A stretch of DNA of 64,000 nt from Nitrospiraceae bacterium (GCA_003599025.1 QZIL01000021.1:1-64000), one strand, 5' to 3'. Positions 51,111 to 60,959 are shown, numbered from the stretch's first letter. Made by a program: numbers and translations. Notes: generated by a model not told the origin, from the sequence alone.

Positions 51111-53027
51111 ATGTCAGTTGTTCGGAGAGACCTCAAAATAGATAAACGCGTTGTAAAACAGTTATCCGAGTCAGCTATAAAAAAAGACCCCGTTCAAGCA
51201 TTGGTCGAATTAATTACAAATAGCGATGATAGCTACAGGAGACTTGAAAGCCATGGGTTGACAACTACGGGTAATATCGTAGTAGAAGTTGTCCGGAAAC
51301 ATAAAAACAGTATATTTAGCTTAATTGACCAAGCTGAAGGATTTGATGACCAAACGATGGATGAGCGAGTTGGCGGATTTGGAACTAATACAAGTGGTTT
51401 AACCAAAGGATTAAATGTGAGAGGTTTCTTTGGGCGTGGACTTAAAGAGGCCATTTTAGGATTAGGCAATGGCTCAGTCAGTAGTGTTAGAGATGGATAT
51501 CAATATATCTGTTCTTTAAATGAAGAAGCATTCTACGAAAGAGAAGACGCTGTTAAATTGAATAAAGAACTTAAAAAGAAGCTTGCAGATGAATTTGGAA
51601 TAGATAAAAATGGCACAGTAATTACTATCTCTGTTACTAAAGATGGCGTGAATATTCCTCAAATCGATAATTTAACTTATCAATTAGCGAGATATTTCAG
51701 TTTAAGAGATATAACTTCTTCTAAGAAGAGGTCTGTATATCTCATAGAAAAAGATGAAAAGGGCCGAAGCAAGAAAAATCCTATAAGATTAGAATACCAG
51801 ATCCCTTTAGGAAAGGAAGTTCTTAATAAAAAGGGAATATCCCTTGAAAATTATTCATCAGCAGAAGTTGATTTGCAAATATTCAAAGCAACAGATCTAT
51901 TGACTCAAGATGGTCCATGTAGAGAAGGCGGAATATTAATAAAAGGTAAAACTGCTATACATGATGTGACTTTATTTGGTTATGAAGATAATCCTTACGC
52001 TCAAAAAATATTTGGATATGTTAAGTGTAAATATATAGACGAGTTAATGAAAAAAGAAGAGCCTATCCTTTCAGATAGAAGGGATGGATTGGATTGGCAT
52101 CATCCTTTATGTAAGGCTTTGAGGGATGTTGTTACAAAAGAACTTAAACCTATAGTAGACGAAATTAAAAGAGAAGAGGAGAGCCAAAAAAAGTTAGTAG
52201 AGAATGAAAAAACCAGACAGCGCTTCCTTACCGCAATAGAAAAAATTAATCAAATAGCACTTCAAGAACTAGGAGCAGAAGGAGAAGGCAGGTCAAAAGA
52301 AAAGGAAGGAAAACCGTCAACGCCACCTCCAAATGGATTTGATTTCATACCCGAATATTATCAAATTATTGCTGGAAACAGAGCAACTCTTACATTAAAG
52401 GTCGTTGTTCCATGGGTAATCCCTTCCGGAAGCATTATAAACGTCGAAACTGACAGCGATGATATAAGAATTGAAAATAAAATTTTTACTGTTAAAGAAG
52501 AGGAAGCAGTAGATGGAGTCGTTGTATTGAATCCAAAGATTTATGGTAAACGAGTTGGCACTGAAGCAATTATTACTGCAAGAACAAAAGATTTTAAAGC
52601 AGAGGCTCTTATTAAAGTAGTCGCTGCGATAGATAAAAAAAATAAGCACAAAGAGAGGAAGGGCAAAACAAAAGAAGGCCTTTTTAATGATATAAAATAT
52701 GATCCCGCATTAGGCCCAAAAGTTAGACATTACTTCGACAAAGAAGCAAGTATTATTAAAATATCTAGTAAGCACCCATCTGTTGAAGTATATTTAGGCC
52801 CCAATGGTGAGGGGCAAGATGCTTTGCATTGTCAAGTACTTGTAGCGGAATTGGTAACGGACGCCGTGTGTCGTGAATTAGCAAGAAGAAAAGCTGAGAC
52901 TGGTAGACTTCCAATCTTAGGTGAATATATGGATGCAGTTAATAGAGAGCATTACAGATTAATAAATGAATACGCACATATTATTCATCAGTATTTGGTC
53001 GCACCGGAAGGTAGAAGAAAGAAATAA
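51111..53027 (+). CDS. GHKL-fold ATPase (MORC/Hsp90-like), candidate defence protein
   Basis: A 638-residue protein. The N-box is ELITNSDDSY (Glu33, Asn37, Asp39/40), the G1 box DQAEGFD (Asp73-x-A-x-Gly77) and the G2 box GFFGRGLKEA (105-114), so it should bind and hydrolyse ATP. A transducer-like region to about 340 is followed by a basic coiled coil (340-385), a Pro-rich spacer, a beta-rich domain and a C-terminal helical part. GHKL ATPases of MORC type are known from prokaryotic defence islands. It is strikingly AT-rich compared with the flanking genes. Confidence 0.8.
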   Translation: MSVVRRDLKIDKRVVKQLSESAIKKDPVQALVELITNSDDSYRRLESHGLTTTGNIVVEVVRKHKNSIFSLIDQAEGFDDQTMDERVGGFGTNTSGLTKGLNVRGFFGRGLKEAILGLGNGSVSSVRDGYQYICSLNEEAFYEREDAVKLNKELKKKLADEFGIDKNGTVITISVTKDGVNIPQIDNLTYQLARYFSLRDITSSKKRSVYLIEKDEKGRSKKNPIRLEYQIPLGKEVLNKKGISLENYSSAEVDLQIFKATDLLTQDGPCREGGILIKGKTAIHDVTLFGYEDNPYAQKIFGYVKCKYIDELMKKEEPILSDRRDGLDWHHPLCKALRDVVTKELKPIVDEIKREEESQKKLVENEKTRQRFLTAIEKINQIALQELGAEGEGRSKEKEGKPSTPPPNGFDFIPEYYQIIAGNRATLTLKVVVPWVIPSGSIINVETDSDDIRIENKIFTVKEEEAVDGVVVLNPKIYGKRVGTEAIITARTKDFKAEALIKVVAAIDKKNKHKERKGKTKEGLFNDIKYDPALGPKVRHYFDKEASIIKISSKHPSVEVYLGPNGEGQDALHCQVLVAELVTDAVCRELARRKAETGRLPILGEYMDAVNREHYRLINEYAHIIHQYLVAPEGRRKK

Positions 53028-53028
53028 A

Positions 53029-53775
53029 ATGACCAACGACATCTTAGACAAAATCGACTCCCTCAAATCCTCTCTCGACACCCATCGCCCATTCCCGGAC
53101 CATGTTGTCAAGCAGCTAAAAGACTATTACCGCATCGGCCTGACATATACGTCCAATGCGATTGAGGGGAACACTCTCACGGAGTCTGAAACAAAGGTTG
53201 TCATAGAAGACGGTATAACTATAGGCGGGAAGTCTTTGAGAGAACATAATGAGGCTATCGGACATGCCAAGGCCTACGACCATATTTATTCTCTCCTGAA
53301 CCGGAACATAACCGAAGAAGATGTTTTAATTCTTCATAAACTCTTTTTTCAGCTGATTGACTCCGAAGACGCAGGCAAGTACAGAAAGCGCAACGTCATC
53401 ATTACCGGAACTGATTACCTGCCCCCTCATTATGCTGAAGTGCCTGTGCTAATGAAGCGACATATTGAAAACATAAACGGTAAAGCTCAGGACAAACACC
53501 CTCTTGAGCAGGTAAGCGACCTTCATGCTGAATTTGAGGCGATTCATCCTTTCACAGACGGCAATGGCAGGATCGGAAGACTTTTATCAAGTATAATGAC
53601 TATGAAGAATGGCTACTGTCCCGTTATCGTGCCTCCCGTAAGAAGGGCGGAATACATAACTGCATTGCAAAAAACAAACAAAGGGGATGCATCCTCTCTA
53701 CGTACGTTTATTCTGAGTATCATTTATGAAGAAATGAAATCATTGCAGAAACTCGTGGAACACTTGATCAAGTAA
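53029..53775 (+). CDS. Fic family protein (AMPylator) with N-terminal inhibitory motif
   Basis: A 248-residue Fic protein from the ATG at 53029, one base after the ATPase stop (TAA-A-ATG). The catalytic motif HPFTDGNGRIGR is complete (His173 to Arg184) and the N-terminal inhibitory motif is SNAIEG (Ser42-Glu46-Gly47), so it is a self-inhibited class II enzyme that transfers AMP to a target hydroxyl. A C-terminal helical extension (205-248) follows. The short gap suggests that it is the third gene of the operon, but its base composition is closer to the core genome. Confidence 0.9.
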   Translation: MTNDILDKIDSLKSSLDTHRPFPDHVVKQLKDYYRIGLTYTSNAIEGNTLTESETKVVIEDGITIGGKSLREHNEAIGHAKAYDHIYSLLNRNITEEDVLILHKLFFQLIDSEDAGKYRKRNVIITGTDYLPPHYAEVPVLMKRHIENINGKAQDKHPLEQVSDLHAEFEAIHPFTDGNGRIGRLLSSIMTMKNGYCPVIVPPVRRAEYITALQKTNKGDASSLRTFILSIIYEEMKSLQKLVEHLIK

Positions 53776-54035
53776 TTACCTGTTATAAATCATGTTGCAT
53801 TCACTGGCCTTTTACCCGGAAAATACATTTAACGTAATGCAGATGTTGGAAAATAAATTAATTTTCGATACATTAGACGCAACATTCACTTATCAGAGCG
53901 TAAACACTGTAATTCAAAACCATATGCATAATTTATATTTAATACATCGAGTTAATTAATTTGTTTTTCAATGTCTGCATTATTTAGGTTAAACAATAAT
54001 GCCTCATAAGGATAGTTTAATTTAGGCAGGAATAA
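53776..54035. other. Intergenic region, no gene seen
   Basis: AT-rich stretch between the Fic gene and the AddB-like gene. It contains ATGTTGCAT (53792-53800) on the plus strand and a TTAATTAATTTG stretch near 53950. No frame with a plausible product and no clear consensus promoter was found. The last bases (GGCAGGAA) act as a Shine-Dalgarno for the GTG at 54036. Confidence 0.5.
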
Positions 54036-56861
54036 GTGAAACAAGGGACCCTTTTCATAGCGCCCATCGGCGCGCGGAACAAAAGAGAGCATCTGTTCAG
54101 GGAAATACTCTCTCTGAACCCTGACAATAATTTTTCCTCTGTCCTTTTTCTAGGGCCGAACAATTTTGTCCTTTCAGAGACCAGGAGACAATTTTTTTCA
54201 TATCTGAAAAAACAGCATAACCGGTCCGCATATGTCCCGTTTCAGACATTTACCATAAAGCAACTCGCTTTACAGGATTATGAAATAACTCTCCCTTCAC
54301 CCCCTCTTAATTTAAGAGGGGGACGGGGGGAGTTACTGCAGACATCCAGCAGACCTTCGGTCATTTCCGAACTCATACGTCCCCTGCTTCTCTGCGAAAT
54401 CCTCAAAGATACCAATATCGGCTATGCTCGCATCCTTTCGGACCTTTACAGAAAAACCGGTCACTACATTTTGGACAAGTCCTTCGCACAAATAAAGGAA
54501 GAGATCAGTTCACTTATATTCGAAGAAAAGGCAAGGGAACGGGCTGTAAGGGCAATAGAAGTCCTTGAGTCTTATGAGGACGAATTGAAAGGGAAGAACC
54601 TCGTTGATCCCGTTAATGTACTGAGAGATGTAGGGGCTGGCCCCTGTGCCTGCCCTGGGCAACCACAGGGGATTGCCCCTACAATAGTCATAGACGGTTT
54701 CTTTGATCCCACCCCGCTTGAAATGGAGCTTGTGAAAACACTCCTTGACAGGACTGAAAACGCGTTTGTGCTGGCAGAAGAAGGTACCGAAATACTCCAG
54801 GGCATACGGTCGTATCAGCCGGGAATGGAAACAAAACAGTTAACGCCCACACTCACAAGAGAAAAGACAGGCTGTTACACATATCCCGCAATGGAAGATG
54901 AGGTTGAAGGCATTGTGCGTAACGTAAAGAAGCTCCTGCTCGAGGGCATGAAGCCGTGGGAGATAACAGTCAGTTTTTCTGTCCTGTCAAAGTATCTGCC
55001 GATGACAAGGAGAATTTTCAAAAAACACGGGGTCCCTCTGAATATCGGAGAATATGACCTGTCAACCACAGGGCCTGTGACAGCACTGCTGGAGCTGCTG
55101 AACTGCATTGTGGAAGACTATCCGAGGAATGCGCTCCTCTCTTTTATGACCTCTCCGTACTTCCCGAACATTCCGGATGCCCTTAAAGAACGTGCCGTCA
55201 GTTATTCATACAGGGCAGGGATCATCAAGGGGAAGCAGTCCTGGCTCTCTCTTAAAGGTGTCCTGCAGGCCCGGCATGAAGAAAGGGTGTCAGAGGCTGA
55301 AAAGGAACGGCTGGATGATTTTCACAAGGAGATCAGCAGGATCATTGCGGTCATTGAAAATATAAAACAGAAGAAAGACCTTCTCCCGTTTATCAATGAA
55401 TTTGAGGCCGCGATTGATAAATGGGGCTTTTATGATTACTTCAAGTCCCCGGAAAAAAACCTGCCGGGAGATGACACAGCTGACAGACTGATCAGCCTGT
55501 TTTCTGAACTGAGACATTTCGCCGGAATATATTCGCAGGGACCCGGGACAGCAGGTACACCTGAATTTTATCTAAGGTATCTGCTGCAGGATATGACCGG
55601 CTTTGATGAAAGAAAGGACGGGGTGAAGATCATACCTTATGAACTGGCTGCAGGGACCGAGCCTGAGGCTTTTTTCTTCGGGGGGGTTCTTGAGGGCGAT
55701 TTCCCCTCGAGGCCTGACATAGACCCCATACTGCCTGAGAAAGTAAAAAAGGCCCTGGGCATGCCAGATCTGGAGCATTACATGAACAGGCAGAAACTCT
55801 ATTTCAACAGGCTCCTCAATATTTCACGGCATGACCCGGTCTTTTCCTGTCCTGCTGCCGAGGGTGATAAAATATTCCTCCCCTCGCCATTTCTTGACTG
55901 GGAAAAGATGCTTTCACCCATTGAATTCAATATCTTCACTGATGAAGATGTCCTGGTTAGGAAAGGTTCCGCACAGAAACCTGAGAGCAGCACCAGTGCA
56001 GAGACATATTTTGACAACAACTCTGCAGGCATCCTGCGCAGCATCATCGGGGCGATGTCAAAGAGATACTTCAGGGTGACGGACCTTGATTATTACAGAA
56101 AATGCCCCTTCAGATTTTATCTTGACAGGATACTCGGCCTTGAAATGGAAAAGCCCCCGAGATTTGAGGTGGAGTACAGGCTGTGGGGCACACTTGCTCA
56201 CAGGACGATGGAGCTCTTGTTCAAAGACAGAGAGTGGAAAATGGACGAGTTTGAGGACAGGCTTTTCAAGTCTCTTGAGCAATGCCTGAAGGAGATCCCG
56301 ATAGCTGAATTCTGGGCAGATGTAACAAGGGAAATATTCCGCAATCTCCTCCCCTTGCTCGGGAAGCAGGAGACCGACCTCAGACTGAAGGGCTACATTC
56401 CATGGCTTGTAGAGGAAAAGATAGATGCTGAGATCGAAGGGGTGAAATTCAGAGGAAAGATTGACAGGATTGACAGAAAGATTCAAGATTCAAGATTCAA
56501 GAGTCAAGATAATCCCCCCTTTGGCAAAGGGGGGCAGGGGGGATTTTCAGATGATTCGGTCATTCTCCTGGATTACAAGACCGGGGAGATTGACAGGAAA
56601 AGCCTCCAGCTGCCCCTGTACTCCCGGATGTGGCAGGAGACGCATTCACAGCAGGTGGATGAAGCCGGATACTATTCTCTGAAGGACGGCAAGTTGACAT
56701 CTTACCCGCCGAAGAAAAAAAGCATGGAGGAGTTTATCAGGGAGGCGCTGGAAGAAGCAGCAGTGCTTATAACACAGATGAAGAAAGGCATGTTCCCGGC
56801 AGAGCCGGTCACTAATGCATGCAGAAACTGCGATCACAGCGCATTGTGCGGGAAAGGGTGA
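54036..56861 (+). CDS. AddB/RexB-like PD-(D/E)XK nuclease subunit
   Basis: A 941-residue protein with a GTG start. The N-terminal part is helicase-like but without Walker A, as in AddB. The C-terminal half has KCPFRFYLDRILGLE near 688, GKIDRIDR near 806, LLDYKTGEID near 843 and a terminal CRNCDHSALC near 928. These Cys residues form the Fe-S staple around the nuclease motifs. With the adjacent AddA-like gene it should form a double-strand-break end-processing helicase-nuclease. Three in-frame repeat inserts (near 85-103, 200-218 and 815-838) interrupt it, the last within the nuclease domain between GRID-type and DYK-type strands. Confidence 0.9.
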   Translation: MKQGTLFIAPIGARNKREHLFREILSLNPDNNFSSVLFLGPNNFVLSETRRQFFSYLKKQHNRSAYVPFQTFTIKQLALQDYEITLPSPPLNLRGGRGELLQTSSRPSVISELIRPLLLCEILKDTNIGYARILSDLYRKTGHYILDKSFAQIKEEISSLIFEEKARERAVRAIEVLESYEDELKGKNLVDPVNVLRDVGAGPCACPGQPQGIAPTIVIDGFFDPTPLEMELVKTLLDRTENAFVLAEEGTEILQGIRSYQPGMETKQLTPTLTREKTGCYTYPAMEDEVEGIVRNVKKLLLEGMKPWEITVSFSVLSKYLPMTRRIFKKHGVPLNIGEYDLSTTGPVTALLELLNCIVEDYPRNALLSFMTSPYFPNIPDALKERAVSYSYRAGIIKGKQSWLSLKGVLQARHEERVSEAEKERLDDFHKEISRIIAVIENIKQKKDLLPFINEFEAAIDKWGFYDYFKSPEKNLPGDDTADRLISLFSELRHFAGIYSQGPGTAGTPEFYLRYLLQDMTGFDERKDGVKIIPYELAAGTEPEAFFFGGVLEGDFPSRPDIDPILPEKVKKALGMPDLEHYMNRQKLYFNRLLNISRHDPVFSCPAAEGDKIFLPSPFLDWEKMLSPIEFNIFTDEDVLVRKGSAQKPESSTSAETYFDNNSAGILRSIIGAMSKRYFRVTDLDYYRKCPFRFYLDRILGLEMEKPPRFEVEYRLWGTLAHRTMELLFKDREWKMDEFEDRLFKSLEQCLKEIPIAEFWADVTREIFRNLLPLLGKQETDLRLKGYIPWLVEEKIDAEIEGVKFRGKIDRIDRKIQDSRFKSQDNPPFGKGGQGGFSDDSVILLDYKTGEIDRKSLQLPLYSRMWQETHSQQVDEAGYYSLKDGKLTSYPPKKKSMEEFIREALEEAAVLITQMKKGMFPAEPVTNACRNCDHSALCGKG
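54290..54344 (+). repeat. In-frame palindrome inside the AddB-like gene (1)
   Basis: ACCCCCTCTTAATTTAAGAG with a GGGGGACGGGGGGAGTTACT tail. It is nearly the reverse complement of 1740-1785. It encodes a TLPSPPLNLRGGRGELLQ stretch without breaking the frame. Confidence 0.8.
54634..54690 (+). repeat. In-frame palindrome inside the AddB-like gene (2)
   Basis: GTAGGGGCTGGCCCCTGTGC and ACAGGGGATTGCCCCTAC form arms of an inverted repeat separated by a short CTGCCCTGGGCAACC stretch. It encodes GAGPCACPGQPQGIAPT, a low-complexity insert rich in Pro, Gly and Cys. Confidence 0.75.
56481..56549 (+). repeat. In-frame palindrome inside the AddB-like gene (3)
   Basis: An AGATTCAAGATTCAAGATTC run is followed by AATCCCCCCTTTGGCAAAGG and a GGGGCAGGGGGGATT tail. 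It encodes about 23 residues (IQDSRFKSQDNPPFGKGG and more) between GKIDRIDR and the DYK motif of the nuclease domain. Confidence 0.75.
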
Positions 56862-56880
56862 ATGGGTTTGGCATATGTTT

Positions 56881-56971
56881 GTCATTCCCGCGAAGGCGGG
56901 AATCCAGACACCGTCCCTGCGGAAGCAGGGAACCATCAAGTAACTGGATTCCGGGTCAAGCCCGGAATGAC
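56881..56971. repeat. Paired-hairpin palindromic repeat (GTCATTCC family)
   Basis: GTCATTCCCGCGAAGGCGGG with AATCCAG, a central CCCTGC/GCAGGG hairpin, and CTGGATTCCGGGTC with AAGCCCGGAATGAC. It fills the gap between the AddB-like gene and the AddA-like gene; the rest of the gap is non-coding. Confidence 0.85.
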
Positions 56972-57021
56972 GTCTATGAGGCTTTATTAACATATATCTT
57001 GGTAACACCTGACAACTATAC

Positions 57022-60000
57022 ATGAGCTATTTAGACACAAATAAAAGCGTAATGATCTCTTCTCCGGCAGGTTCCGGCAAGACCGAGAAGCTGGCGCGGC
57101 GCTATATCGCACTTCTTCAGAGCGGAGTGGATGTGGAGAGGGTCCTGGCTATCACATTCACCGACAAGGCGGCCGCGGAGATGAAACAGAGGATACTCCG
57201 CATTCTCAGGGATGAAGATGATAAATTGTTCCGCAGCCTGCTCGAAAAAATGCCGCTCATGCGCGTGACCACGATACATTCCTTCTGCGGGACCCTGCTG
57301 AGGCGCTTTTCCTTTGACGCGGACATTGACCCTAATTACCGGATCTCTGATGAAATTGCTTCAGGCATGGAATGGGAAGAAATATTATATGACATACTGA
57401 TGGATGTAGGGACACGGCAAACCCCCCTTTTAATTCCCCCCTTGGTAAGGGGGGACTCAGAGGGGTCAAGTACTTCGGGCTTCATCCTGCAGACACTGAG
57501 CGAAAAGGGTTTCAGGGGGCTGGACTATTTTAAAGGAACAATGGATTATCTCTTCAAAAAAAGACCGTTCTCTCTTGAGGCCCAGTCCTTCATCCATGTT
57601 CCGTCAGTGAGTGATGAATTGATAGAAGAACTGCATTCATGGGACGGTGCAGCAGATGCCATTGATAATTATAAAAGACTTTTTCTGAAGGGTTCCCGGA
57701 AGGAACTGGAATACATTAAAGAGTCCTTTTTGACAGCAGACGGGACTCCCCGCAAAAGGACCCCTTCTCACCTGAAAGGCATAGAAAATTATCATGAGTG
57801 GGCACAGAAAATGTCCTTTTACTGGATAGACACAAGACTTGAGGAATGTTCAGAACGGAGCGAAAGGCTCTGGACCATATTTAACACGTGTCTCCACAAT
57901 TACTCCGCAAGAAAAAGATCAAAAGGTGTGCTCGATTTCAGCGACCTTGAATATCTTGCCTACCGTATGCTCACTGAAAACCCGGAATGGGCAAACATCC
58001 TTTACGCCTTTGACGAAAAGACCGACCACATCCTCGTCGATGAATTCCAGGACACGAACAATTTCCAGTGGGCAGTCATCAACAAGCTTACAGAAGAGTG
58101 GCGCTCCGGCCTTGGCGCCAAAAGGGAGGGAGGCACCAGGCCCACGATATTTTTTGTCGGGGACGAAAAGCAGTCGGTCTACTTGTTCAGGGGGGCGAAT
58201 GTTGAGATTTTCCACAGGGCAAAGGCCCAGATGGAGACCTGGCTCGGAAAGGAATTTCTGTACGAGGAGGCAAAGGAGAATTACCGGAGCAGGCCGGCGA
58301 TCATCAATTTCACCAACATAGTTTTTTCAAAGGTAATGGGCCGTCCCGGCAACTGGCCCTGGATAACACGCTACAGCCCCTTTACTGCAAAGAGGCCGGG
58401 CTTTCCGAATAATGGACGCATCGAACTGATACTCCTCCAGCCTGAGGAAGATATAAAAATAGAGGAGAGGAAGCTGAAAGAGGCTGACGTTATCGCGCAG
58501 AGGATAAAGTCCATTAACGGCAATTTCGAACTTGCAGAGCGGGGCAGCGAGCTGAAGAGGGTTTGCAGGTATTCGGACATCGCTATACTGCTTAAAAAGA
58601 GGACGCATCTCGCACCATATGAAGAGGCCCTGAGGAAATACAGCATCCCCTTTGTTGCTGTGAAGGGGATCGGGTTTTATCAGGAGACTGAGATCGCAAT
58701 GCTGAGGGCACTGGTATTTTTCCTCTCAAACCAGCATGACGATTACAGCCTCTATCTCCTGCTTAAAAGCCCCCTGTTCAATGTCCCCGAAAGCGATATC
58801 CTTCAATTGGTCAGACTGGAAGGCGAAAGCCTGTTTGAGAAGATGGGGAATACCCCCCCTTTAGATAAGGGGGGACACAGGGGGGTTAATGAAGCCTTCA
58901 CCCTCCTCCAGAACTGGCTCACACAATCAGCGCATATGCCAATTGCTGAACTGATCGAACACGCCCTTGTCCGCACCAGGGCGTGGATATATTTCCATGA
59001 GGAACAGAAAAGGGCAAATATAAAGAAATTCATACGTATCATTGAGGACCTTGAGGCAGGAGGAAGCACGCTTGTCCGTACAAGGGAATTTCTTGAGAGG
59101 ACAATTAACGAGCAGGAGGCAAAGGCAAATGTCAATACCGAGGGCATGAATGCAGTGAGCATTATGACCATTCATGCTGCAAAAGGGCTTGAATTCCCGG
59201 TTGTTATTGTGCCGGGGATCGAGGAGGCTTTCACTCCAAAGACAGGTGACAGCCTCATATATGAAATACCCCCCAGGGAAGGTCAGGAGCAGGGCCGGTT
59301 CTTTTTCAAATCATTGCCGGAAGCGTCAATACGGGACAGCGATGATGATTTCCTTATTCACAAGGCAAAGGAGATAGAGGAGCAGATAAGGCTTTTCTAT
59401 GTGGCGGTGACCCGGGCAGAAGAGGCCCTCATTCTCACCGGTTACTGGGACATCAGGGAAAACAGCTTTCTTGGTTTTCTCACTAAAGGCCTTGGGCTTG
59501 AGAAACAGAACGGGACGGTCATCGTTGAGGACCCGGACATCCCCGGACTGGCACTGCTGTCTGAAGAAGACGTCAGCATACTTTACAAACATGCGCGCAG
59601 GGAAGAAGTTATCCAGGCCGACTACGGCCGGATCGGAGTCATCCCCTTGTCCATCCCCAAGGCCGCTTCATGGCGGTCCGTGACTGAAACAGCTGAGGTA
59701 CGGAGCCGGCACGGAGAGGAGTGGCTGATAATCGGGGACATAATGCACAGGATATTTGAAGGCATATCAAAGGGGCTCATGCAGGAGCAGGACATACCAG
59801 CTAAGGCAGAGATGCTCTTCAGGGCAAAAGGGATGGGCAGGGAACAGATCGGAGACAGGATCGTGCTCATCAATAGAGACATAGAGACATTGAAGGCAAA
59901 AGGCGTCTGGCAGGACATTATAATGCCGGGCAAAGACAGATTCTCTGAACTCCCGTTTGTACTTGATGCCGGAGATAATGTATATAATGGAAGGATCGAC

Positions 60001-60204
60001 AGGATAATTAAAGAGAACAATGAATATAAAATTTATGACTACAAGACCTTCCCTGTCAAGGACAATGAGGTCAACTACCTTTTAAAGGAGTATTCCTTTC
60101 AGATGAATATATATAAGCAGGCCGTGCGGAGATTGTTTAAGACTGATGCTGTTAAGTCCCTTATTGTGTTTACGCATACGGGGGAAGTGAGGGAGTGCAG
60201 ATGA
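57022..60204 (+). CDS. AddA-like UvrD/Rep helicase-nuclease subunit
   Basis: A 1060-residue SF1A helicase with a C-terminal nuclease. Walker A is SSPAGSGKTEKL (13-24), motif Ia AITFTDKAAAEMKQR, Walker B/DEFQDTN near 338-345, then FVGDEKQSVYLFRGA and FYVAVTRAEEALILTG (motif VI). The nuclease has HRIFEG, YNGRIDR near 990 and IYDYKTF near 1003-1009, the PD-(D/E)XK core. With the AddB-like subunit it should unwind and resect double-strand ends to start recombination. Two in-frame palindromes (near 130-151 and 609-623) sit in it. Its stop overlaps rsmA (ATGA). Confidence 0.92.
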   Translation: MSYLDTNKSVMISSPAGSGKTEKLARRYIALLQSGVDVERVLAITFTDKAAAEMKQRILRILRDEDDKLFRSLLEKMPLMRVTTIHSFCGTLLRRFSFDADIDPNYRISDEIASGMEWEEILYDILMDVGTRQTPLLIPPLVRGDSEGSSTSGFILQTLSEKGFRGLDYFKGTMDYLFKKRPFSLEAQSFIHVPSVSDELIEELHSWDGAADAIDNYKRLFLKGSRKELEYIKESFLTADGTPRKRTPSHLKGIENYHEWAQKMSFYWIDTRLEECSERSERLWTIFNTCLHNYSARKRSKGVLDFSDLEYLAYRMLTENPEWANILYAFDEKTDHILVDEFQDTNNFQWAVINKLTEEWRSGLGAKREGGTRPTIFFVGDEKQSVYLFRGANVEIFHRAKAQMETWLGKEFLYEEAKENYRSRPAIINFTNIVFSKVMGRPGNWPWITRYSPFTAKRPGFPNNGRIELILLQPEEDIKIEERKLKEADVIAQRIKSINGNFELAERGSELKRVCRYSDIAILLKKRTHLAPYEEALRKYSIPFVAVKGIGFYQETEIAMLRALVFFLSNQHDDYSLYLLLKSPLFNVPESDILQLVRLEGESLFEKMGNTPPLDKGGHRGVNEAFTLLQNWLTQSAHMPIAELIEHALVRTRAWIYFHEEQKRANIKKFIRIIEDLEAGGSTLVRTREFLERTINEQEAKANVNTEGMNAVSIMTIHAAKGLEFPVVIVPGIEEAFTPKTGDSLIYEIPPREGQEQGRFFFKSLPEASIRDSDDDFLIHKAKEIEEQIRLFYVAVTRAEEALILTGYWDIRENSFLGFLTKGLGLEKQNGTVIVEDPDIPGLALLSEEDVSILYKHARREEVIQADYGRIGVIPLSIPKAASWRSVTETAEVRSRHGEEWLIIGDIMHRIFEGISKGLMQEQDIPAKAEMLFRAKGMGREQIGDRIVLINRDIETLKAKGVWQDIIMPGKDRFSELPFVLDAGDNVYNGRIDRIIKENNEYKIYDYKTFPVKDNEVNYLLKEYSFQMNIYKQAVRRLFKTDAVKSLIVFTHTGEVRECR
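57411..57475 (+). repeat. In-frame palindrome inside the AddA-like gene (1)
   Basis: An ACCCCCCTTTTAATTCCCCC stretch is followed by CTTGGTAAGG and a GGGGACTCAGAGGGGTC tail. It belongs to the CCCCCTT/AAGGGGG family and encodes a TPLLIPPLVRGDSEGSS stretch in an early accessory region of the helicase. Confidence 0.75.
58849..58890 (+). repeat. In-frame palindrome inside the AddA-like gene (2)
   Basis: AATACCCCCCCTTTAGATAAGG with GGGGACACAGGGGGG. It encodes NTPPLDKGGHRGVN in the middle region; the frame remains open and the surrounding helicase motifs are intact. Confidence 0.75.
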
Positions 60205-60959
60205 AACGGCCCTTCGGACAGCACTTCCTCTTTGACCCCAACATCCTGAAAAAGATCATCGCGTGCAGCGGGGTAACGAAAGAGGATACGGTCGTTGAGA
60301 TCGGCCCGGGGCTAGGGACGCTCACAAAGTTTCTTTCATTCTACGCCAAAAAGATCATCGCTATCGAGATCGACAGGAGGCTGATAGAGAAACTTGAAGG
60401 GATACTGGCGCCATGCAGCAATGTAGAACTGATTCAGGCAGATGCAATGAAATTCCCTTATGATACGATTGAGGGCAATTTCAGGGTTGTTGCGAACATC
60501 CCCTATTATATAACCACCCCTCTTTTATTCAGGCTGCTTGAATTCAAAGAAAAGGTGACCGGCATGACACTTCTGATGCAGAAAGAAGTGGCAAAAAGGA
60601 TCACTGCTTCACATGGCAGCAAGGATTACGGCGTGCTCTCTATATCAGCGCAGTATCACACAAAACCGGAGTTGAAGTTCATGGTATCACGAAGGGCCTT
60701 TGTGCCGCCCCCTGAAGTCGATTCAGCTGTTGTGCACTTTGATGTATCGCATTTACCCCTTTTCCCGGTCGTTGACGAGAGATTGTTTTTTGATATAGTA
60801 AAGGCGGCCTTTTCACAAAGGAGAAAGACCGTTTTAAACAGCCTTAAGAAATTTGAAGGCATAGGTCATGCATTATCTGCCAGTGGCATTGACCCTAAAC
60901 AGCGGCCGGAAAAGCTGAGCATAGAGGACTTTACGAGACTTGCTAACGCACTCAAGTAA
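60201..60959 (+). CDS. rsmA: 16S rRNA (adenine-1518/1519-N6)-dimethyltransferase RsmA
   Basis: A 252-residue KsgA/RsmA from the ATG at 60201, which overlaps the AddA-like stop as ATGA. A GTG at 60195 is a weaker choice. Motifs are [18 protein letters not shown] motif [21 protein letters not shown] and the catalytic [26 protein letters not shown] and the C-terminal helical domain ([13 protein letters not shown]) follow. It dimethylates two adenines in the 16S rRNA 3' end. The length is normal and all motifs are complete. Confidence 0.96.
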   Translation: MKRPFGQHFLFDPNILKKIIACSGVTKEDTVVEIGPGLGTLTKFLSFYAKKIIAIEIDRRLIEKLEGILAPCSNVELIQADAMKFPYDTIEGNFRVVANIPYYITTPLLFRLLEFKEKVTGMTLLMQKEVAKRITASHGSKDYGVLSISAQYHTKPELKFMVSRRAFVPPPEVDSAVVHFDVSHLPLFPVVDERLFFDIVKAAFSQRRKTVLNSLKKFEGIGHALSASGIDPKQRPEKLSIEDFTRLANALK

